A stretch of 64,000 nucleotides of DNA from Tissierella praeacuta DSM 18095. Its GTDB lineage: Bacteria; Bacillota; Clostridia; Tissierellales; Tissierellaceae. Within the stretch, counting starts at the first letter, position 1. Every line of letters starts with the position of its first letter. The DNA is taken from contig NZ_FQTY01000003.1 in the NCBI RefSeq assembly GCF_900128955.1, positions 186,001-250,000 of the forward strand. The letters run 5' to 3'. A program made the translations under genes and the position numbers. Shown in pieces: positions 8,367-18,350 of the stretch. Below the pieces are notes generated by a model, which was given only the letters and a program-made list of their open reading frames with translations, searched no databases and was not told the DNA's origin.

Positions 8367-10118
8367 ATGTCAAGTTTCATGAAACAAATAAAGGAAGACA
8401 TTAAAGATATTCAGCAAAACAACCCATACATATCTAATATTGAAAAGGATGAATGGGCTTTTAACTATTGGGTTCTTGATAAGCTTTTTTATGTAGATGA
8501 AGAATTAATTGAGCAGCAAATAATAGATTACAAAGACTTAGGAATTGATTGTTATGTATTTTATGAAGATACTAAAGAATTATATTTAATACAAAATAAG
8601 TATTATTCGGATAATACTAAAATTCAAACAGAGTATGTAAAAAATGATTTTGTTTCAAGAGCAGTCAAGGCTTTAGAGCAGGGTACTTATTCAAAATCAG
8701 AGGAACTTCAAAACATATATACTAAATACTCAAGTCATCCAGATTTTATGATTTATTCTGAACTTTATGTAACAAATAATTCAAAGAATGAAAATGCAGA
8801 AACATTTGTTAAAGAGTATAGTAAAAAGAATCCAAATCACATGGTAAGTATTTACTACCTAGATGATATAGAAGAAAAATACTTTGGAGAAACTAAGAAA
8901 AATAAGACTAACTTAGAAGTAACAATACATAGCGTTAATAAGGGTACTATTTTAAAGATAAATAATGATCAGTATAAACTTAAAAATGTTATAGATGCAA
9001 GATATGTATTTACTCCTGTTTCATCTGTATATAGATTATTTAAGGAAGCAAAAGATAATGAGTACCCAATATTCGATCAAAATATTAGAGAATATCTCGG
9101 GAATAGCAAGATTAATAAAAACATTTATACAACTCTACTTAATGAGCATGAAAGAAATAATTTTTTTATTATAATAATGGGATTACAGTAATATGTGATA
9201 AAATGGACAGCATTTCAGTAAAGTCTTTAGGTAATAACCTTAATGCTTCCTTTAAAATAAAGAACCCGCAGATAGTAAATGGGTGTCAGACTGTAAATTC
9301 AATATATGAAGCTCTGAACAAGATTGATCCAAATAAATTAGATGAAGAGTTCAAAGATTGTTTTGTAATGTTAAAAATACTTGAAATTAACAGAGAAGAT
9401 GATAATGAAAAGATACTCTATAAGGATATAGTTCGATACACAAATTCTCAAAATTCAATTAAGGAATCAACATTTATTGCCAATAGAAGTGAATTTCTAA
9501 GATTGCAAACTGAGTTTGAACGAAAAGGATTTTTGCTGTTAATAAAACAAAGTGATAAGCATACTTTTTCCGAAAAGTATTAATTCAGAAAGGCTAAAAA
9601 AGTTTGGGATTGAAGAAATAAGAAAAGCAAGTGATTGTTATATAGATTTAGTTAAATTATTACAGGTAATTATAGCTTTTTCAAAAGGTGGATATTATGC
9701 ATATACGAAGAAAAGTAATTTGTTAAAGGTAGACACAAATGAGTTTAATGAAATTATTGAGTTTATAAAAAATCCAGAATTAACAATAGATATGTTACTA
9801 GATCTTTTTCTTTTATATAAGAGAGCCGAAATCGAAAAAAAGAATAGTAAAGATGGTAACAATCCAATTGTTTATTATTTAATTGATGGTTTTGCAAAAT
9901 ACGAGTGTAAAGAAAGAAAAATCTCTATGTTATATGAAGAATTAAATAATATAGAGAAGGTTAATAATATTATAAATTTATATAAAGGAACTACAAAAAT
10001 GTACTCAATGGAATCGCTTAAAGATGATGGAGTTGAATATAATAAAATGATTAAAAGACAAATTGACTATAATAGATTCGACAAAGTAAGAACAACAGCT
10101 AAAGTAATGTTAGATTAA
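8367..10118 (+). pseudogene. AIPR abortive-infection protein gene, frameshifted twice
   Basis: Three consecutive pieces (8367-9191, 9203-9583, 9552-10118) read as one AIPR-family protein of about 580 residues. The first carries the restriction-endonuclease-like N-terminus (DLGIDCYVFYEDTKELYLIQNKYY), the second the AIPR core (NPQIVNGCQTVNSIYEAL, then RYTNSQNSIKESTF), the third the helical C-terminus. The first break lies at a run of seven T residues (9161-9167); one more T would restore FFYYNNGITVICDKM. The second lies near 9575-9583, where the frame moves by one base into INSERLKKFGIEEIRKAS. As read, no full-length AIPR protein is made unless both shifts are sequencing errors or are corrected. 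AIPR proteins are abortive-infection phage resistance factors; the exact mechanism is not evident here. Confidence 0.75.
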
Positions 10119-10134
10119 TAGATAGGAGGATAAT

Positions 10135-11982
10135 ATGGATAAATTAAATATGAAATCAAAGGATATGACAAAGGATAATATAGAAAAAATAGAAAGGTTA
10201 TTTCCAAATGTAATTACAGAAATTAAAGATAAAGATGGAAATATAACGAAAGCAATAGACTTTGAGCTATTACAGCAGGAATTAAGTGGAGAAATAGTAG
10301 AAGGAAATAAAGAAAGATATCAATTAACTTGGCCAGGGAAGAAAGAAGCAATATTAATGGGAAATACACCAATAAACAAAACTCTTAGACCAGTAAAGGA
10401 AGATAGTGTAGACTGGGATAATACAGAAAACTTATATATAGAAGGAGATAATTTAGAAGTAATTAAGCTATTGCAAGAATCCTATTTAAATAAAATAAAA
10501 TGTATATACATAGATCCACCATATAATACAGGAAAAGACTTTGTATATAGGGATAACTTCACCCAAGATAAGGATGAATATTTAGAAGAATCTGGACAAG
10601 TAGATGAAGAAGGAAATAGGTTATTTTTAAACACAGATGCCAATGGAAGATATCATAGTGACTGGCTAACTATGATGTACACAAGACTAAAACTTGCAAG
10701 AAATCTACTTAGTGAAGATGGAGTAATTTTTATATCCATAGACGATAATGAGGTGCATAATTTAAGGAAGATTTGTGATGAGATTTTTGGGGAAAGGAAT
10801 TTTGTATGCAATTTTATTTGGCAAAAGACATATAGCACAAAGAATAATAACAAATATGTGTCTGAAGATCATGATTATATTTTTTGCTATGCAAGAAATT
10901 TAAATAGTATAGAAGAATTTAAAAGATTAAATAGGACAGAAAAATCAAATGAACAATACAAATATGATGATAATGATGGAAGAGGTTTATATAGATTAGA
11001 TAATATAACAGCAAGTGGACAAAGAGGATATAATATTAAGCATAATGGCAAAGTATATAAAGAACCATACCCTAGTGGGTGGAGGTTTAAGGAAGATACG
11101 ATGTATGAGTTAATTAATGATAATAGAATTTATCTTCCTGAAGATGAGAATAAAAGGCCTCAGGTAAAAAGATATTTAAATGAACAAAAAGGTCTGATTT
11201 CAAAAACAATTTTACAACATGAGCTTGTAGGGCATACAGATAGTGCAAATAGAAATCTATTCAGATTATTAGGTGATTTAGTTTTTGATTATCCGAAACC
11301 TGTTGAACTTATGAATTATTTGATTGGATTAATATCTGATAATGATTCCATTATCCTAGACTTCTTCTCAGGCTCAGCCACCACTGCCCATGCAGTAATG
11401 CAACTAAACGCAGAAGATGGTGGTAATAGAAAATATATTATGGTACAACTACCAGAAGAAACTGATGAAAAATCAGAAGCCTATAAAGCAGGATATAAGA
11501 CCATAGCTGAAATAGGAAAAGAACGTATTCGTAGAGCAGCAAAAAAAATAAAGAAAGAAACAAATGCAGATATAGACTATGGATTTAGAGTGTTTAAAGT
11601 AGATTCTTCCAACATGAAAGATATATATTATTTACCAAATGAATTAACTCAAATGAAGTTACATGAATTAGAAGCAAATATAAAAGAAGATAGAACAGGG
11701 CTAGATTTATTATCACAGGTAATTTTAGAGGCAGGACTTCCATTATCCCTTCCTATGGAGACAAAGATAATTAGTGGTAAGGAAGTGTATTTTGTAGACG
11801 AAAATGCTCTTATAGCATGCTTTGAGAAAAATATAGATGAATCTTTGATAAGAGAAATAGCCAAAATGAAACCTCTTAAGGCAGTATTTAGAGATAATTC
11901 TTTCAAAGATTGTCCTTCTAGAATAAATCTAGAAGAAATATTTAAGAGTATGTCTCCAACTACAGAAATAAAGGTTTTATAG
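10135..11982 (+). CDS. mod: Type III restriction-modification system, Mod (DNA adenine methyltransferase)
   Basis: A 615-residue beta-class N6-adenine DNA methyltransferase. The catalytic DPPYNTG motif (IV) lies near residue 127 and the SAM-binding motif I (DFFSGSATTAHAV) near residue 409, the order typical of Mod subunits. The region between them, about residues 210-390, is the probable target recognition domain that reads the asymmetric DNA site. In type III systems Mod alone methylates one strand and with Res forms the restriction complex. It starts behind AGGAGG, 16 bases after the AIPR remnant, and ends 11 bases before res. The recognition sequence cannot be derived from the protein by eye. 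Confidence 0.93.
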   Translation: MDKLNMKSKDMTKDNIEKIERLFPNVITEIKDKDGNITKAIDFELLQQELSGEIVEGNKERYQLTWPGKKEAILMGNTPINKTLRPVKEDSVDWDNTENLYIEGDNLEVIKLLQESYLNKIKCIYIDPPYNTGKDFVYRDNFTQDKDEYLEESGQVDEEGNRLFLNTDANGRYHSDWLTMMYTRLKLARNLLSEDGVIFISIDDNEVHNLRKICDEIFGERNFVCNFIWQKTYSTKNNNKYVSEDHDYIFCYARNLNSIEEFKRLNRTEKSNEQYKYDDNDGRGLYRLDNITASGQRGYNIKHNGKVYKEPYPSGWRFKEDTMYELINDNRIYLPEDENKRPQVKRYLNEQKGLISKTILQHELVGHTDSANRNLFRLLGDLVFDYPKPVELMNYLIGLISDNDSIILDFFSGSATTAHAVMQLNAEDGGNRKYIMVQLPEETDEKSEAYKAGYKTIAEIGKERIRRAAKKIKKETNADIDYGFRVFKVDSSNMKDIYYLPNELTQMKLHELEANIKEDRTGLDLLSQVILEAGLPLSLPMETKIISGKEVYFVDENALIACFEKNIDESLIREIAKMKPLKAVFRDNSFKDCPSRINLEEIFKSMSPTTEIKVL

Positions 11983-11993
11983 GTGGTGAAGAG

Positions 11994-14900
11994 ATGAAAA
12001 TTAAATTTAAAGAACAGCAATTTCAAAAAGATGCGGTCCGTTCAGTTATTGATTGCTTTAAGGGGCAACCAAGGGAAATTTCTAATTATACTTTAGATAA
12101 GGGTAAAATAAAAAAAGGTGATTTAGATCAAACAAGTTTTTTAGATACAGATAAAGGATTTAAAAATAAAAAGATCCTTTTAAGAAATGTAGATGTCTTA
12201 GATAATATAAAAAAGGTTCAAAAGAATAATGGACTAATCCAATCAAAAAAACTTGAAGGTGAATATAATCTAACTATTGAAATGGAAACTGGTACAGGAA
12301 AGACCTATACCTATATTAGGACAATGTATGAACTATTTAATCATTATGGTTGGAATAAGTATATTGTAGTAGTACCTTCTATTGCAATTAGGGAAGGAGT
12401 ATATAAATCATTTCAAATGACAGAACAACATTTTATGGATATATACGGGCATAAGATTAGATATTTTATTTATAACTCAAGACATTTAAATAAGTTAGAA
12501 ACCTTTGCCTCAGATTCAGGTATCAATGTAATGATTATTAATTCCCAGGCATTTAATGTTCGAGGGAAAGATGCTAGAAGAATATATATGGAGTTAGATG
12601 AATTTAATACAAGAAAACCTATTGATGTTATAGCAAGCGCTAATCCAATTCTTATAATTGACGAACCACAATCAGTTGAAGGTAAAACTACAAAGGAAGC
12701 GCTAAAAGCATTTAATCCCTTATTTACATTAAGATATTCTGCTACCCATAGAGAAGAATATAATAAAATTTATAGATTAGATACATTAGATGCATATAAT
12801 GAAAAGCTTGTTAAAAAGATCAGAGTAAAAGGGATAGAAGTTAAAGGTTCAAGGGGAACTAATGAATATATTTACTTGGAGGAGATTAATTTATCTAAGA
12901 AGGGTTATCCTCTTGCTAAAATAGAATATGAAGTAAAGGGAACTAATGGCATAAGAAAAGAATCAAGATATGTAGATATAGATTTTGACCTATATTCTCA
13001 CTCTAACTATATGGAGCAATATAGGGGATATAGAGTCTCTGAAATCAATGGCTATAATAATACAATTCACTTTACTAATGGCATTACTCTTAGGGCAGGA
13101 GAGGTACAGGGAGATATATCAGAACTAAATATGAGAAGGATACAGATTAGAGAAACTATTAAGTCCCATTTTGAAAAGGAAAGGGAATTATTTAATCAAG
13201 GAATAAAGGTATTATCTTTGTTCTTTATAGACGAAGTTGCAAAATATAGGCAATATGATAAAGATGGGAATGAATTAAATGGTATATATTCAACTATATT
13301 TGAGGAAGAATATATAAATATTTTAAATGAATATATAAATCTTTTTGATGATCCTTATGTTAAGTATCTGAAGTCCATTGATTTAAAGAAAACTCATGAT
13401 GGTTATTTTTCCATTGATAAAAATAAGAGAATGATAGATCCTACTGTAAAAGGAAAAGAAAAAGAATCTGATGATGAAACTGCATTTGACAAGATTATGA
13501 AGAATAAGGAAAGACTCCTTAGCTTTGAAGAGCCCATTAGATTTATATTTTCCCACTCTGCACTTAGAGAAGGATGGGACAATCCAAATGTATTTCAAAT
13601 ATGTACATTAAAACATAGTGACTCTACAGTAGGGAAAAGACAAGAAGTAGGCAGAGGACTAAGACTTTGTGTCAATAAATATGGAGAGAGAATGGACAAG
13701 GAAGTATTAGGGGAAGATGTCCATGAAGTAAATATGCTTACAGTAGTAGCCAGTGAATCTTATGAAAGTTTTGCTAAGGAATTGCAATCAGATATAGCCA
13801 AATCATTGTCTGATAGACCAAGAAAAGCAGATAAGGACTTCTTTAAAAATAAAATTATCAAAAATAAGGAAGGTAAGGAAATCCTCATTGATGAAAAACT
13901 TGCAAATAATCTCCAATTTACTTTTATACAAAATGGATATGTGGATATAAACTATGAGTTAACAGATAAGTATTTCAAGGATTTGGAAGAAAATAAGTTA
14001 ATTATTCCAGAAGAATTAAAGGAGTTTGAAGAAGGTATAATTCAATTAGTAGGAAAGATATATGTGGAAGGCAAGACGGATTTAGTAGAAGATGCTAGGG
14101 ATCAAAATGTTAAAGATATAAAGGTAAATGATAACTTTAATAAAAAAGAGTTTAAAGAACTTTGGGATAAGATCAATATAAAAACAGCATATTATGTAGA
14201 TTTTGATACAGAAGAATTAATCAGGAATGCCATTGCTTCTTTAGATAAAGATTTAAAAGTGGCTGATTTAACTTATGAAGTAAGAATAGGTGAAATGGAA
14301 GAAATAAGCTCAAAAGAAGAATTGGAAAAAGGTGAAGCCTTTGTAGTTAAGGAAGCGGAAATTGATAAGCTAAAAGCTAATTATCACTCAAGCATTAAAT
14401 ATGATTTAATCGGAAAGTTAGTTGATGAGACTAAATTAACTAGAAATGCTATTGTAAGGATATTACAAGGGATACGGGCAAATACATTTTATTTATTCCA
14501 AAAAAATCCCGAGGAATTTATTATTAAAGCAGCTAAACTTATTAATGAACAGAAAGCTCATATAATAATTGAGCATATTATTTACAATAAAATAGATGAA
14601 GTTTTCGATATAAATATATTTACTGATAATAAATTAAAAGGAATTCTTGGCAAGGATATAATAGAAACTAAAAGACATATCTATGACTATTTAAAATATG
14701 ACTCTTCTAAAGAGAAAGAATTTGCTGAAGAAATGGATATAAGACCAGAGGTTATAGTATATGCTAAACTACCGAGAGGGTTCTATATTCCAACACCAGT
14801 TGGTAAATACAGTCCAGATTGGGCAATAGTATTTGATGAAGAAAAGATAAAGCATATATATTTTGTAGCAGAAACTAAAGGTAAGCTAGAATCCCTTGAA

Positions 14901-15038
14901 TTTGATACTAGGGGGGTAGAAAGGGCAAAGATTCTTTGTGCAAAGAAGCATTTTGAAAAAATAAGTAATGGTGAAGTTAAGTATCATGCTGTGGGGAGCT
15001 ATGAGCAGTTGATGGAAAAAATAATGAAGGGGAATTAG
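11994..15038 (+). CDS. res: Type III restriction-modification system, Res (ATP-dependent endonuclease)
   Basis: A 1014-residue Res subunit. The SF2 helicase part has Walker A METGTGKTYTY near residue 98, a Walker B variant IIDEPQ near residue 223, and motif VI around VGKRQEVGRGLRL near 545. The C-terminal PD-(D/E)XK nuclease reads YSPDWAIVF near residue 940 followed by VAETKG, so the catalytic Asp and Glu-x-Lys are intact. It hydrolyses ATP and cuts DNA when Mod meets unmethylated sites. Length is normal for the family. It is spaced 11 bases from mod behind GGTGGTGAAGAG. Unlike AIPR upstream, it is uninterrupted, so the R-M core should be functional. Confidence 0.93.
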   Translation: MKIKFKEQQFQKDAVRSVIDCFKGQPREISNYTLDKGKIKKGDLDQTSFLDTDKGFKNKKILLRNVDVLDNIKKVQKNNGLIQSKKLEGEYNLTIEMETGTGKTYTYIRTMYELFNHYGWNKYIVVVPSIAIREGVYKSFQMTEQHFMDIYGHKIRYFIYNSRHLNKLETFASDSGINVMIINSQAFNVRGKDARRIYMELDEFNTRKPIDVIASANPILIIDEPQSVEGKTTKEALKAFNPLFTLRYSATHREEYNKIYRLDTLDAYNEKLVKKIRVKGIEVKGSRGTNEYIYLEEINLSKKGYPLAKIEYEVKGTNGIRKESRYVDIDFDLYSHSNYMEQYRGYRVSEINGYNNTIHFTNGITLRAGEVQGDISELNMRRIQIRETIKSHFEKERELFNQGIKVLSLFFIDEVAKYRQYDKDGNELNGIYSTIFEEEYINILNEYINLFDDPYVKYLKSIDLKKTHDGYFSIDKNKRMIDPTVKGKEKESDDETAFDKIMKNKERLLSFEEPIRFIFSHSALREGWDNPNVFQICTLKHSDSTVGKRQEVGRGLRLCVNKYGERMDKEVLGEDVHEVNMLTVVASESYESFAKELQSDIAKSLSDRPRKADKDFFKNKIIKNKEGKEILIDEKLANNLQFTFIQNGYVDINYELTDKYFKDLEENKLIIPEELKEFEEGIIQLVGKIYVEGKTDLVEDARDQNVKDIKVNDNFNKKEFKELWDKINIKTAYYVDFDTEELIRNAIASLDKDLKVADLTYEVRIGEMEEISSKEELEKGEAFVVKEAEIDKLKANYHSSIKYDLIGKLVDETKLTRNAIVRILQGIRANTFYLFQKNPEEFIIKAAKLINEQKAHIIIEHIIYNKIDEVFDINIFTDNKLKGILGKDIIETKRHIYDYLKYDSSKEKEFAEEMDIRPEVIVYAKLPRGFYIPTPVGKYSPDWAIVFDEEKIKHIYFVAETKGKLESLEFDTRGVERAKILCAKKHFEKISNGEVKYHAVGSYEQLMEKIMKGN

Positions 15039-15062
15039 GAAAAGAAGGAAAGGGGGATAACA

Positions 15063-16052
15063 ATGATAAATAGAAGTAATCCAGAAGATATTTTTAAGAT
15101 AGTTAAGGAAGATTTCAACTGGCTTAAAGAAGATATTTATGAACATTTAGAAATCTTAAAAGGTAAAATTATAGAATTAGTTAATGAAGATTTAGTAGAA
15201 GAGATTGATGAATATAAAGAAAAGCATGAAGATCTTAAGAAAATACTTGAAAAAATAGATGAAGTAAGAAATGAATATATATCTATAATAAAAGGAGAAG
15301 AACAGAGTCAATTCATACAAGATACAGAATATGACTATTTGGAAGATTGGACAGGCACTGACCCTATGGAAATATCCCTATTTGGTCAAAGATATTCTGT
15401 AAAATATTGGAGAGATATTTTATTGATATTGATGGAAGAGTTATATAAAAAGGATAAAGGCATAATAGCAGATATTTTAAGAAATGATGATTATAAAGAA
15501 AGGGCAAGGGTGCCATTTACTTATGAACATAATAAGATAAATAAAAAATACTATAAAAAGACCTCATATGGATTATTTGTACTTGTTAATGACAATGCTA
15601 ATACTATTTATAGCAGATGTATAAAGGTATTAGAAATTGCTGGATTTAAGGAACAAGATTTAAAGGTAAAGTTAAGTGATACTATAGAAAATGAAAGCAA
15701 TCAAGAAGTTAATATCGAGAATAATAGTACAGACAATGGAACGATTAAACTTTCTAAAAAGTATGGAAGTATCTCTATTGATAAATCTTTGTTTAAGACC
15801 ATAGTAAATAGCATTGTAAATAGAAAGGTTGAATATGGTACTGACTATATAGAACCGAGAAAGATTGTAGAAAAATATGAAAGCTTAATCTTGAAAGATA
15901 CCAAATATACCGTAGCTTATCATGTAGTTATTAATATAGTTAAATTTCTAATGGATATCCATTTCTTAGATAATTATAGAGGAACTAAAAAAGGCAAATA
16001 TATAGTAGTTGATGATAATTCACTAAAGGCATGGATAGATAAGAATATATAG
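15063..16052 (+). CDS. Unrecognised R-M-associated protein with a W-centred fold motif
   Basis: A 329-residue acidic protein. Residues 1-90 are predicted coiled coil (EHLEILKGKIIELVNEDLVEE). Residues 100-215 contain a pattern I have seen in several restriction-linked proteins: a phenylalanine/glycine strand then Y-S-V-x-x-W-R-D-I-L (FGQRYSVKYWRDILLILMEE) and a distal NANTIYSRCIKVLEIAGF. After a low-complexity linker (NIENNSTDNGTIKLSKK) comes a C-terminal helical part. No catalytic residues are obvious. It lies 24 bases after res behind GGGGG, so it is likely part of the same operon and could be a specificity or regulatory partner. The domain resemblance is a recollection, not a search result. 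Confidence 0.6.
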   Translation: MINRSNPEDIFKIVKEDFNWLKEDIYEHLEILKGKIIELVNEDLVEEIDEYKEKHEDLKKILEKIDEVRNEYISIIKGEEQSQFIQDTEYDYLEDWTGTDPMEISLFGQRYSVKYWRDILLILMEELYKKDKGIIADILRNDDYKERARVPFTYEHNKINKKYYKKTSYGLFVLVNDNANTIYSRCIKVLEIAGFKEQDLKVKLSDTIENESNQEVNIENNSTDNGTIKLSKKYGSISIDKSLFKTIVNSIVNRKVEYGTDYIEPRKIVEKYESLILKDTKYTVAYHVVINIVKFLMDIHFLDNYRGTKKGKYIVVDDNSLKAWIDKNI

Positions 16053-16111
16053 AAGTTTAGTTACATTAGCTTATAACTATGGAAAAATTTGAAGATTAAA
16101 AGGGGATTACT

Positions 16112-16642
16112 ATGTATAGAATAAATAAAATAGATTATTTTATTGGAGTTTTTCTTACCACAATTATCAATTCTTTAAAAGGAGTTCCTGCGTTATTTGA
16201 TGAAACAAAAGATAGTAAGAGGGTTGAATTTGCAACAGATACAGGTGAATTTAATGTATATATTAAATATACTACTAAATTAAGCAAGGTTAAGAAGAAT
16301 ATTGAAGGTAAGAGAAAAAATAAGATGTCTAGTAATGTATCTTTTTCAAGCAGGGATTATGAAATTCTGGGAGATGATTTCTATAAAAATGATAAGAAGA
16401 AATTAATATGTCTTGTATGTACAAATGAAAAATTAAACGAAACATATATGGCTGTATTAGATTATGAAGATGGTATGAAGTGTTTAGAGAAAAGCACTGA
16501 TAGTGGAAGCAGAAGGATAACTGTCACTAGAATAGGAGCTGAATATAATTTTTATTGCTATGGAGTTGGATTTGAAGAAGAATATATAAGGTGTCCAGTA
16601 GATTGTACCAAGTTTTTAGGATTAAAAGCAGCCGAAGCATAG
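16112..16642 (+). CDS. Hypothetical protein at the end of the defence island
   Basis: A 176-residue protein I do not recognise. It begins with a helix (NKIDYFIGVFLTTIINSLKG), then strands and a basic stretch (KLSKVKKNIEGKRKNKM), then a strand-rich second half with two cysteines close to the C-terminus (IRCPVDCTKFLGL) and one CLVC motif near residue 106. Four cysteines in total in two pairs could bind a metal, but the spacing is not a known zinc finger. It is preceded by AAGGGG and sits 59 bases after the W-motif protein. Base composition is like its neighbours. Its place as the last gene of the R-M group suggests an accessory or guardian role; that is inference only. Confidence 0.5.
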   Translation: MYRINKIDYFIGVFLTTIINSLKGVPALFDETKDSKRVEFATDTGEFNVYIKYTTKLSKVKKNIEGKRKNKMSSNVSFSSRDYEILGDDFYKNDKKKLICLVCTNEKLNETYMAVLDYEDGMKCLEKSTDSGSRRITVTRIGAEYNFYCYGVGFEEEYIRCPVDCTKFLGLKAAEA

Positions 16643-16725
16643 CAAATTATTTAAGCCAATAGTAGTGAAGATTGTGCTGATGTTTATGGAAAATATAAAA
16701 AGCAAAAATTAAAGGAGGCAACAAA

Positions 16726-16941
16726 ATGGCAGAAATAAAATACGAAATCACAGAAAAAATAGCAGTACTTTCAGAAAAAGGTAACTGGACTAAGGAATTA
16801 AATAAAGTTAGCTGGAATGATAGACCAGCAAAATATGATATTAGAGATTGGAATCATGAAGAGGGTAAGATGGGAAAAGGAACTACTCTTACAGATGAAG
16901 AAGCAAAATTATTAAAAGATGCATTAGATAAGGTATTATAA
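16726..16941 (+). CDS. ydbC: YdbC-type PC4-like single-stranded DNA-binding protein
   Basis: A 71-residue protein with the YdbC/PC4-like pattern: NWTKELNKVSWNDRPAKYDIRDW followed by MGKGTTLTDEEAKLLKDAL. Members form dimers that bind single-stranded nucleic acid and are linked to transcription or repair. The start is well marked by AAAGGAGG. It lies 84 bases after the last island gene and marks the return to core chromosome genes. The precise cellular role is not settled. Confidence 0.88.
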   Translation: MAEIKYEITEKIAVLSEKGNWTKELNKVSWNDRPAKYDIRDWNHEEGKMGKGTTLTDEEAKLLKDALDKVL

Positions 16942-16971
16942 GATTACAAAAAGAAAGGTGACAAGAGAAAA

Positions 16972-17334
16972 ATGAAATATTTATTTTTATGTTATCCAAA
17001 ATGTAGCACTTGTAACAAAGCTAGGAAATGGCTAGATGAAAATAATATAAAGTATGAAGAAAGAAATATTAAGGAAAACAATCCTAGGGAAGATGAACTA
17101 AAGGAATGGATAGGAAAAAGCCATTATCCTATTAAAAGATTTTTTAACACAAGTGGAAATATATATAAAGAGTTAGGATTAAAGGACAAGCTAGCTGATA
17201 TGTCTGATGATGAGAAAATTAAACTTTTAGCAACTGATGGTATGCTTGTCAAAAGACCTATTATTATAGGTGAAGAAGTTGTTTTAGTTGGTTTTAAGGC
17301 AGAGGAATGGGAAAATAATTTGTGTGCCAAGTAA
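16972..17334 (+). CDS. ArsC/Spx-family thioredoxin-fold protein
   Basis: A 120-residue member of the ArsC/Spx superfamily. The N-terminal redox motif Cys11-S-T-Cys14 sits in YPKCSTCNKARKWL, and the family's EERNIKENNP, SHYPIKRFFNTSG and LVKRPIIIG segments follow. It resembles the arsenate reductase family/YffB group more than true Spx transcription factors, since the RNA polymerase-binding residues of Spx are not evident. No arsenic gene lies nearby, so a redox or stress role is as likely as arsenate reduction. It starts 31 bases after ydbC behind AAAGGTG, likely co-transcribed. Confidence 0.85.
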   Translation: MKYLFLCYPKCSTCNKARKWLDENNIKYEERNIKENNPREDELKEWIGKSHYPIKRFFNTSGNIYKELGLKDKLADMSDDEKIKLLATDGMLVKRPIIIGEEVVLVGFKAEEWENNLCAK

Positions 17335-17501
17335 AAAAATAGTCTAGTAAAAGAATATTTAAATTATGGATGTATACGAGTGAGATCTAATGGACCATGG
17401 AGATAAAGATATTTATAAAAATAAAATAACTAATTATTATGCCCGCAAGTATGGGTATATATATTGAAAAGTTTGAATTTTCTATTAAGGGAGGAGAGAA
17501 G

Positions 17502-18326
17502 TTGGGAGATATTAAAATATTTATCCTGTCGGATTCATTGGGAGAAACTGCTACTTTAGTAACTAGAGCTGCTATTTCTCAGTTTAAAACCGATAACTAT
17601 GAGATTAAAAGATTTTCATATGTGCAAGAATTAAATGTATTAAAGGAAATTCTTATAGAAGCATCTCTTACAAGTAATTCTATCTTGATATATACTTTAG
17701 TGGATGAAAAATTAATTGAATTTATAAAAGAATATTCTAAGGATACAAATCTTTTAACTATAGATCTAATTAGTCCCTTAATAAATCAAATGAGTAAAAT
17801 TTTAAAACTTGAACCTGCAAGGGAACCTGGAGTTATAAGAAGGTTGGATGAAACCTATTTTGAAAGAGTGGCTGCTATTGAATTTGCTGTTAAATATGAT
17901 GATGGCAAGGATCCACGGGGGCTAATTGATGCAGATCTAGTACTAATTGGAGTATCGAGAACATCTAAGACGCCTCTAAGTATGTATCTAGCTAATAAAA
18001 ACATAAAGGTTGCTAATATTCCTTTAGTAGTAGAGGTTGAGCCACCCAAGGAATTATTTCAAATACCAGCAAAAAAAATTATAGGGCTTACAAATTCTCC
18101 AGAAAAGCTAAATGAAATAAGGGAAGAGAGGTTAAAGGCTTTAGGATTATCAGGTGGTTCTAATTATTCAAGTTTGGAAAGAATATTAGATGAATTAGAA
18201 TATGCAGATAGAATTATGAAAAGGATTGGTTGTCCAGTTATAGATGTTTCTCATAAGGCAATAGAAGAAACATCTGAAATAATATTATTCTTACTTAGAA
18301 AAAACGGCATAAATTTCGGCGGATAA
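17502..18326 (+). CDS. Pyruvate, phosphate dikinase regulatory protein (PSRP)
   Basis: A 274-residue bifunctional kinase/pyrophosphorylase of the DUF299 family, which inactivates PPDK by ADP-dependent phosphorylation of the active-site threonine and reactivates it with phosphate. The N-terminus IFILSDSLGETA and the P-loop-like GVSRTSKTPLSMYLANK are diagnostic. I chose the TTG at 17502 because AAGGGAGG lies about 7 bases upstream and the family begins right at this point; the ATG at 17439 would add 21 residues not usual in the family. It sits 24 bases before ppdK, its known target. Confidence 0.92.
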   Translation: MGDIKIFILSDSLGETATLVTRAAISQFKTDNYEIKRFSYVQELNVLKEILIEASLTSNSILIYTLVDEKLIEFIKEYSKDTNLLTIDLISPLINQMSKILKLEPAREPGVIRRLDETYFERVAAIEFAVKYDDGKDPRGLIDADLVLIGVSRTSKTPLSMYLANKNIKVANIPLVVEVEPPKELFQIPAKKIIGLTNSPEKLNEIREERLKALGLSGGSNYSSLERILDELEYADRIMKRIGCPVIDVSHKAIEETSEIILFLLRKNGINFGG

Positions 18327-18350
18327 AGAGTTTAGAAAGGGGAGTAAGAA

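Noticed and set aside
17439-17501. ATG at 17439 as start of the PPDK regulator
   Set aside because: No ribosome binding site there, and the family N-terminus begins at the TTG at 17502 behind AAGGGAGG.
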